Of a stretch of 11,456 nucleotides of DNA, positions 7,261 to 11,456 are shown piece by piece. A model generated the notes under the pieces. It was given only the letters and a program-made list of their open reading frames with translations. It had not been told where the DNA came from and searched no databases. The stretch is from JAUZQZ01 sp964492105. Its GTDB lineage: Bacteria > Pseudomonadota > Zetaproteobacteria > Mariprofundales > Mariprofundaceae. The stretch spans positions 1 to 11,456 of the forward strand of contig CAZBJB010000045.1 of assembly GCA_964492105.1 (NCBI GenBank), read 5' to 3'. A program made the translations under genes and the position numbers. Position 1 is the first letter of the stretch. The number at the start of each line of letters is the position of its first letter.

Positions 7261-7284
7261 TGTTGGATTGTGAGACCTGACCCC
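7261..7284 (-). repeat. Right terminal inverted repeat of the RAYT-like element
   Basis: This is the mirror of 6538-6561. It begins TGTTGGATTGTGAGACC and ends in CCCC, immediately after the transposase stop codon. Confidence 0.8.
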
Positions 7285-7347
7285 ATAGTACTCGACTTTT
7301 GAGTGTGGTTTTCGTACCCTGCGGCAGGTTAATTGGGCGAGGCGGGC

Positions 7348-8466
7348 ATGACGAATCAGGAAGCAATACTGGCTTTGGCGGACGGTCGAATCTTCCGGGG
7401 TCAGGCGTTTGGCGGGATCGGACACTGTATCGGTGAAGTCTGCTTCAACACCTCCATGACCGGCTATCAGGAAATTCTTACCGATCCTTCCTATACGGAT
7501 CAAATTATCACCTTCACTTATCCGCATATCGGCAATACAGGTGTCAACGACGTAGACATGGAGTCGGGCTCCATTGCGGTGCGGGGCTGTATTGTACGTG
7601 CACCGGCACGCATCACTTCCAGTTACCGGGCCGAAGGCGATCTGAATACATGGCTGGCTGAGCATAGCGTGGTTGGCATTGCCGGTATTGATACCAGAGC
7701 GCTGGTTTGCCACCTGCGTGATCAAGGCGTACAGAATGGCGTGATCACATCCGATGGCATGGGAGAAACCAGATCCTTGGCCATGGCCCGCGACTGGATC
7801 GGTCTGGAAGGCCGTGATCTGGTCGGTCAGGTCAGTCGATCTCAAATTGAATACTGGGATGCCGGCAGTTACAACCTGGATGCCACTGCCTTTGAGACGC
7901 CGGAGACGCACGGGCATGTAGTCGCATTCGATTTCGGCTGCAAGCGTAACATCTTCCGTAAACTGGTGGATCGTGGCTTACGTGTCAGCATTGTACCCGC
8001 CGATATTTCCGCTGACGATGTGCTGATGATGAATCCCGCCGGTATTTTTCTGTCCAATGGGCCGGGCGATCCGGCGTCGGTTGGCTATGCCGTGGAAACG
8101 ATCCGCGCACTACTTGAAACGGATATCCCCATCTTTGGTATTTGCATGGGGCATCAACTGCTGAGTCGGGCGCTGGGGTTGTCCACATTCAAGCTCAAGT
8201 TCGGCCACCGCGGCGGTAACCACCCCGTACGTGACGAAACCACTGGAAGGATCGAGATTACCAGTCAGAACCATGGCTTTGCCGTATGTGACGATCGGAT
8301 GCCCGAACATATAGAGATCACCCATCGCTCGCTGTTTGACGGCACTGTTGAGGGTTTGCGGGTCAGGGGCAGGCCTGTATTTTCCGTTCAGTATCATCCG
8401 GAGGCCAGTCCCGGGCCGCATGACGCGGATTATTTATTTGGCCGTTTTGTAGAGATGATGAGGTAG
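7348..8466 (+). CDS. carA: Carbamoyl-phosphate synthase small (glutaminase) subunit (CarA)
   Basis: CarA hydrolyses glutamine and channels ammonia to CarB for carbamoyl phosphate, used for arginine and pyrimidines. The 372-residue product has the N-terminal CarA domain (GEVCFNTSMTGYQEILTDPS, 29-48; HIGNTGVN, 60-67) and a C-terminal class I glutaminase domain. That domain shows LSNGPGDP (235-242), GICMGHQLL with nucleophile C266, GHRGGNHPV (286-294) and SVQYHPEASPGPHDADYLF with H350 and E352. I prefer the ATG at 7348, which has GAGG five bases upstream; an in-frame TTG at 7333 would add five residues. carB, normally next, is absent: the next gene is coaX, convergent, with 34 bp between stops. 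Upstream is the RAYT-like remnant, whose extended -10 may serve as a promoter. The protein itself looks intact. Confidence 0.97.
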   Translation: MTNQEAILALADGRIFRGQAFGGIGHCIGEVCFNTSMTGYQEILTDPSYTDQIITFTYPHIGNTGVNDVDMESGSIAVRGCIVRAPARITSSYRAEGDLNTWLAEHSVVGIAGIDTRALVCHLRDQGVQNGVITSDGMGETRSLAMARDWIGLEGRDLVGQVSRSQIEYWDAGSYNLDATAFETPETHGHVVAFDFGCKRNIFRKLVDRGLRVSIVPADISADDVLMMNPAGIFLSNGPGDPASVGYAVETIRALLETDIPIFGICMGHQLLSRALGLSTFKLKFGHRGGNHPVRDETTGRIEITSQNHGFAVCDDRMPEHIEITHRSLFDGTVEGLRVRGRPVFSVQYHPEASPGPHDADYLFGRFVEMMR

Positions 8467-8500
8467 TTATCAGCGGCAATCCGGGCAGTTACATCAACCG

Positions 8501-9361
8501 TTACGAAGAAAAATACCGTTTGGCCAGCAGCAGCAAACCTTCGAGGGTGAGGCGCGAGCAGTATTCGGTGATGCCGGGGATATCGTCGAGCATCGGCTCT
8601 ATCTGACCGCCTGTAGCAATGACCGGTGCATTCTCATAGCCGATGAGTGCATGTATTCTGTGAATGATACCGTTCAGTGACTCTACCGCTCCCCAGTAAC
8701 TGCCCGCCTGCATGCTGCCCACGGTATCGCGAGCGATGAGCGTTTCCATTCTGGCAAAGGAAACCTCCGGCAATCTGGCAGCGCGGCGGCAAAGCGCGGC
8801 CAGTGCCAGTGCCACCCCCGGGAGGATAAGCCCTCCGGCGTAATGGCCTTCTGGAGAAATAATATCAAAGGTGGTGGCTGTGCCACAGTCCATCACGATA
8901 ACCGGACTACCGAACTGCTCGCGGGCGGCTACGGCGTTGACAATACGATCCGCGCCAACCTCGCGTGGATTCCTGTAGTCCACGGCCATGCCGGTTTTGA
9001 CATCGCTGGCGCCAACAAATACGGGCACGATATCGAATACCTTGCGGCAAGCCTCCATCAATATGTCATCCAGATGCGGCACCACGCTGGCGGCAAGAAT
9101 ACCCTGTAAAAGCGGGGCATGTTCACTTTTTTCGGACTTCGGCCGCGCGGCGGAAGAAAGTAAACTGTTCCTTTTCCTACAGGCCAGCACCTGACCCCAC
9201 GGCTTCAGGCCGTGCAGTTTCAGCACCAACTCGTCGCTTGTCATATGACCTTCACTGGATAGTTGCCAGTGGTCGGTCAGCGTATCGCCGCGATACAGGC
9301 CAAAAGCCATGCATGTGTTGCCGATATCCACGACCAGAAGCAAAGACCGTTCCCGACTCAT
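8501..9361 (-). CDS. coaX: Type III pantothenate kinase (CoaX) with an in-frame palindromic insertion
   Basis: CoaX phosphorylates pantothenate, the first step of coenzyme A synthesis. It is an ASKHA-fold, cytoplasmic, potassium-type kinase, insensitive to CoA feedback in studied members. Motifs are VDIGNT (11-16, phosphate-binding with D12), GADRIVNAVAA (136-146), MDCGTATTFDII (157-168) and GGLILPG (176-182). The chain has 286 residues against about 255-260 for the family. The excess is a Lys/Arg/Ser-rich stretch at residues 60-87, between KPWGQV and ILAASVVP, and it coincides with a palindromic DNA element at 9103-9183. The rest of the enzyme is complete, so it is probably functional with an extra surface loop. 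The ATG overlaps the birA stop (ATGA), indicating coupling within a nadC-birA-coaX operon. Confidence 0.95.
   Translation of the reverse strand: MSRERSLLLVVDIGNTCMAFGLYRGDTLTDHWQLSSEGHMTSDELVLKLHGLKPWGQVLACRKRNSLLSSAARPKSEKSEHAPLLQGILAASVVPHLDDILMEACRKVFDIVPVFVGASDVKTGMAVDYRNPREVGADRIVNAVAAREQFGSPVIVMDCGTATTFDIISPEGHYAGGLILPGVALALAALCRRAARLPEVSFARMETLIARDTVGSMQAGSYWGAVESLNGIIHRIHALIGYENAPVIATGGQIEPMLDDIPGITEYCSRLTLEGLLLLAKRYFSS
9103..9183. repeat. ~80 bp palindromic repeat inserted in frame within coaX
   Basis: The outer arms CCTGTAAAAG (9103-9112) and CTTTTCCTACAGG (9171-9183) are inverted copies with a 3 bp gap. The inner arms 9121-9133 and 9153-9165 (GTTCACTTTTTTC against GAAGAAAGTAAAC) match at 11 of 13. 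The centre, 9137-9156, is CTTCGGCCGCGCGGCGGAAG, 9 of 10 paired. The arms resemble the AAGAAAGTAAAC-type palindromes common between genes in Proteobacteria. It corresponds to coaX residues about 60-87, exactly the part absent from ordinary CoaX, and keeps the frame open. Confidence 0.75.
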
Positions 9362-10146
9362 GAAATATCCTCCATCAGTTCAAGATCGCCAACCACTATG
9401 CGTTGTAGCCCCGCATGTGTGCGTAGCAGCAGGGCGCCATCCTCATCCATATCTTCGGCAATACCCACAATATAGTGCAAGCCATCATATACACGTACCT
9501 GTTTTCCACGGGCTACATGCGCCTGCCACCATCGTTCCCGTACGGGGCCAAAGCCATGCCGCAAATAATCCAGGTAATGTTGCTCCATGGATTCAAGGAT
9601 GCATACGACGGCTTCCATACGTGAAACGGTGCGCCCGGAAGCCGTGTCCAGATCGGTGGCGATAGCCGCGATATCCTCTGGCCAGCTTTTTCCGGGTGCA
9701 TGTATATTGATACCCATGCCCACCACTACGGCTTGCACACACCCCGGTTTGGCACGCATCTCGGTGAGGATACCAGCCATTTTTTTGCCATTGTGCAGAA
9801 TATCGTTCGGCCATTTAATTTTAATCTTTGTCGCAAATGACGAAAGCGCATCATGTAGTGCTACGGCGGTGAGCAGGGAAATCTGTGGAATTTTTCCCGG
9901 AGGGAGTGGGGGCCTGAGCAGTATGGACATGGTCAGCGTATGCTCCGCCATGCCATGCCAGCGGCGGCGCAAGCGCCCGCGACCCGCCGTTTGCCTGTCG
10001 GCAAGTACAATCAGGCCTTCCCTCGCACCTTTACCGGCGCGGCGCATGGCTTCGGAATTGGTCGAATCCACCGTATCCAAAATGATACATGACTGCCCCA
10101 GTAAGCAGGTGCGAAGTTGTTGTTTTATCGCATATTCGCTTAGCAC
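9358..10146 (-). CDS. birA: Biotin-[acetyl-CoA-carboxylase] ligase (BirA-type), short form without DNA-binding domain
   Basis: The enzyme activates biotin with ATP and attaches it to the carboxylase carrier protein. The 262-residue product shows DTVDSTNSEA (24-33), ADRQTAGRGRLRRRWH (49-64, the biotinyl-AMP-binding GRGR loop), KWPNDIL (111-117), KKMAGILTE (121-129) and VVGMGINIH (141-149). These are followed by a C-terminal SH3-like part (GKQVRVY onwards). There is no N-terminal winged-helix domain, so it should not repress a biotin operon as E. coli BirA does. I chose GTG at 10146, one base after the nadC stop. The open frame extends to 10329, but that part lies inside nadC and is not ligase-like. 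It overlaps coaX by 4 bp (ATGA). No strong ribosome-binding site is seen, so coupling to nadC is likely. Confidence 0.94.
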   Translation of the reverse strand: MLSEYAIKQQLRTCLLGQSCIILDTVDSTNSEAMRRAGKGAREGLIVLADRQTAGRGRLRRRWHGMAEHTLTMSILLRPPLPPGKIPQISLLTAVALHDALSSFATKIKIKWPNDILHNGKKMAGILTEMRAKPGCVQAVVVGMGINIHAPGKSWPEDIAAIATDLDTASGRTVSRMEAVVCILESMEQHYLDYLRHGFGPVRERWWQAHVARGKQVRVYDGLHYIVGIAEDMDEDGALLLRTHAGLQRIVVGDLELMEDIS

Positions 10147-10147
10147 G

Positions 10148-10987
10148 TCAGACTTGAGTACGTATAATGCGCATGGAAATATCCAGAGAGGGGGCGGAAT
10201 GCGTGATGGCACCAATGGCCAACCTGTCCACACCGGTTTCGGCATAAGCACGGGCATTCGCAAGTGTGATATTACCACTGGCCTCCAGCAGAATGGATTC
10301 GGGCACAATGGTACGGGCCGCGCGTACAATCTCCGGTGTCATGTTGTCCAGCAAAATAATATCCGGTTCGATACGGATGGCTTCGCAAACCTCATCCACA
10401 CTTTCACATTCCACCTCTATCCATACATGCTGTCCCGCCCCGGAACACAAATGAACGGCATGGGCAATGGAACCCGCCGCCACAATGTGGTTTTCCTTGA
10501 TCAACATGCCACTGGCCAGATCCATGCGATGATTGACACCGCCGCCGTGAACGACTGCCTGTTTTTCCAGTCGCCTGAGTCCCGGTGTGGTTTTTCGCGT
10601 ATCCGCAATGGCGCAACCTGTGCCTGCTACGGCATCAACAAAAGCGCGCGTAGCGGTTGCGACACCAGAGAGGTGCTGCAGGAAATTCAGTGCGGTTCGC
10701 TCGGCCGCCAGCAGGGAACGCAATGTGCCTGAAACCTGGCAAATCATGCTGCCGCATCTTACGCTCTCACCGTTCTGTTTTGCCCACTCATGGGTGGTGC
10801 CCGCATCCACGGACTCAAATACGTGGCCGGCAATATAAGTACCGGATAGGCAGCCTTCCGCCTTGGCGGTGATGATGGCTGTCCCCGATTGTCCAGACAT
10901 GACGGTTGCCTGTGAGGTCAAATCCATATCCGCAGCATCCTCGGCCAGCGCCTGTTGGATCAACGCCTCCATGTTCACAGGGTTCAC
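10148..10987 (-). CDS. nadC: Nicotinate-nucleotide pyrophosphorylase, carboxylating (quinolinate phosphoribosyltransferase, NadC)
   Basis: NadC condenses quinolinate with PRPP, releasing CO2, to give nicotinate mononucleotide in de novo NAD synthesis. The 279-residue length is typical. Motifs are ERTALNFLQHLSGVAT (96-111), DTRKTTPGLRRLEKQAV (129-145), HGGGVNHRMDL (147-157), LIKENHI (162-168), EVECES (191-196), LLDNM (212-216), LEASGNI (234-240) and GVDRLAIGAITHS (252-264). The GTG start at 10987 is set by GGAGGT five bases upstream; an internal ATG at 10972 is less well placed. It is the first clear gene of the operon read leftwards through birA and coaX. Its start codon overlaps the stop of a possible small upstream frame (GTGA). 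Confidence 0.97.
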   Translation of the reverse strand: MNPVNMEALIQQALAEDAADMDLTSQATVMSGQSGTAIITAKAEGCLSGTYIAGHVFESVDAGTTHEWAKQNGESVRCGSMICQVSGTLRSLLAAERTALNFLQHLSGVATATRAFVDAVAGTGCAIADTRKTTPGLRRLEKQAVVHGGGVNHRMDLASGMLIKENHIVAAGSIAHAVHLCSGAGQHVWIEVECESVDEVCEAIRIEPDIILLDNMTPEIVRAARTIVPESILLEASGNITLANARAYAETGVDRLAIGAITHSAPSLDISMRIIRTQV

Positions 10988-11073
10988 GACACACCTCCAA
11001 TCCTCAGCTTCATCTGTTTAAGAGAATGCCTCCTGATGATGGAAACCGACAGAATAACAATGGCAAACAACAT
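10984..11073 (-). CDS. Possible small hydrophobic protein, or 3' remnant of a lost gene, coupled to nadC
   Basis: A 29-codon frame begins at the ATG at 11073 and encodes MLFAIVILSVSII followed by RRHSLKQMK. This is one possible membrane helix followed by a positive tail. Its TGA overlaps the nadC GTG by the GTGA arrangement, typical of coupled genes, and the nadC ribosome-binding site lies within it. No ribosome-binding site precedes its ATG. The frame is also open upstream into the transposase element's end, so it may be the surviving 3' end of a longer gene cut by that insertion. I do not recognise the family. Confidence 0.35.
   Translation of the reverse strand: MLFAIVILSVSIIRRHSLKQMKLRIGGVS
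10993..10998 (-). promoter_or_regulatory. Ribosome-binding site of nadC
   Basis: On the minus strand GGAGGT stands five bases before the GTG at 10987. This is the reason for choosing GTG over the ATG at 10972. Confidence 0.75.
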
Positions 11074-11138
11074 GGTAATGATGTCCAGTTGGGGGCATGG
11101 TGGCAGGCTACCCGCGCATAATTCAGGGGACACAATAC

Positions 11139-11456
11139 CTATTTCTCAATCTTCTTCTTTCTCCCCGGCTTTTTCATGGCAAGCTCACGCCCGGTCAGTT
11201 GAGAAATCCGATCAACAAACACATCATCGCCAAACGGCCTTCCTGTCCGTTCATGCTTGCGAAAATCATCGTACACCGCCAAGTCATCACTCGCCAGCAA
11301 GTCTGACCAAGCGTTTACCCGATCCAGCATGGAGCTAACTTTCACCAAACCATCGTCTTTCTTCGCAAGATGCGCCCTTGCGCTGCTCCACTTCCATATC
11401 TCGGCTTTTTCAACAAGCCTTGCCCGAACAGGGTTCAACTCCACATACCTCGCCGC
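11139..11456 (-). CDS. RAYT/IS200-like transposase, C-terminal part (runs off the right edge)
   Basis: The visible 105 residues begin ARYVELNPVRARLVEKAE and continue with WKWSSARAHLA, KHERTGRPFGDDVFVDRI and a basic tail (KKPGRKKK). This is the C-terminal half of a COG1943-type (REP-associated tyrosine or IS200-like) transposase. The tyrosine in ARYVELNPVRA stands where the family's catalytic tyrosine is expected; the HUH motif would lie outside the window. The visible part has no frameshift or internal stop. It is clearly a different subfamily from the remnant at 6751-7259, since it has the RTGRP tail and no helix-turn-helix end. The sequence just after the stop (about 11113-11138, GGGGACACAATACC on the plus strand) resembles the conserved outer end of such elements. 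Confidence 0.88.
   Translation of the reverse strand, partial: AARYVELNPVRARLVEKAEIWKWSSARAHLAKKDDGLVKVSSMLDRVNAWSDLLASDDLAVYDDFRKHERTGRPFGDDVFVDRISQLTGRELAMKKPGRKKKIEK

Larger units (their letters stand above)
6538..7284. mobile_element. Decayed RAYT/IS200-like element with 24 bp terminal inverted repeats
   Basis: A 747 bp unit is bounded by near-perfect inverted repeats (22 of 24 bp). It contains a hairpin-rich 5' region (6574-6731), a strong extended -10 box, and a disrupted tyrosine transposase gene (6751-7259) whose stop lies 1 bp before the right repeat. The repeats have the GTCAGGTCTCAC motif that I recognise from the flanks of such transposase genes. Inverted ends are not the classical form for the IS200/IS605 or RAYT groups, so the unit may be a distinct subtype. 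I see no clear target-site duplication. It lies exactly where the his operon ends and carA begins. Confidence 0.75.

Noticed and set aside
10147..10329. N-terminal extension of birA to an ATG at 10329
   Set aside because: The added 61 residues are proline-rich, unlike any ligase or helix-turn-helix domain, and lie wholly within nadC in another frame.
9587..10732. 381-codon open frame on the plus strand across birA and nadC
   Set aside because: Both opposite genes have complete family motifs; this frame has low-complexity, cysteine- and serine-rich content.
1..11456. CRISPR array, tRNA or rRNA gene
   Set aside because: I saw no regularly spaced repeats and no cloverleaf or rRNA-like sequence on either strand.

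Overview
This window is bacterial chromosome with mostly core biosynthetic genes, interrupted by several palindromic or mobile-element remnants. The run murA-hisG-hisD-hisC-hisB-hisH, a short-form HisG, a separate single-function HisB, and a type III pantothenate kinase next to a short biotin-protein ligase all suggest Pseudomonadota. The murA-his order is one I associate with Betaproteobacteria, Acidithiobacillia and some neighbouring lineages. I cannot name a genus from sequence alone.

Layout. (1) 1-600, minus strand: a short HEPN (Swt1-type) protein that looks like the cut-off N-terminus of a larger defence-type protein. (2) 751-6507, plus strand: murA, then hisG, hisD, hisC and hisB, packed with overlaps or gaps of a few bases and using TTG and GTG starts. 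A ~220 bp fold-back palindromic element (5654-5873) then separates hisB from hisH. The usual next genes, hisA and hisF, do not follow. (3) 6538-7284: a 747 bp element with 24 bp terminal inverted repeats. It holds a wrecked REP-associated tyrosine transposase (RAYT/IS200-like) gene and a large hairpin. (4) 7348-8466: carA, with no carB behind it. (5) 8501-10987, minus strand: a coupled operon read as nadC, birA, coaX. coaX carries an in-frame palindromic insertion of about 28 codons. (6) 10984-11456: a possible small hydrophobic reading frame coupled to nadC, then the C-terminal part of a second RAYT-like transposase running off the right edge.

How the genes work together. MurA makes the first committed peptidoglycan precursor. 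HisG, HisC, HisB, HisD and HisH are five of the histidine-pathway enzymes; the short HisG needs HisZ, which is not in this window. CarA supplies ammonia for carbamoyl phosphate (arginine and pyrimidines). NadC, BirA and CoaX serve the cofactors NAD, biotin and coenzyme A. The most interesting features are the non-coding ones: three unrelated palindromic structures, one in an operon, one inside a transposon remnant and one within a coding gene. Gene-order breaks coincide with the mobile DNA.
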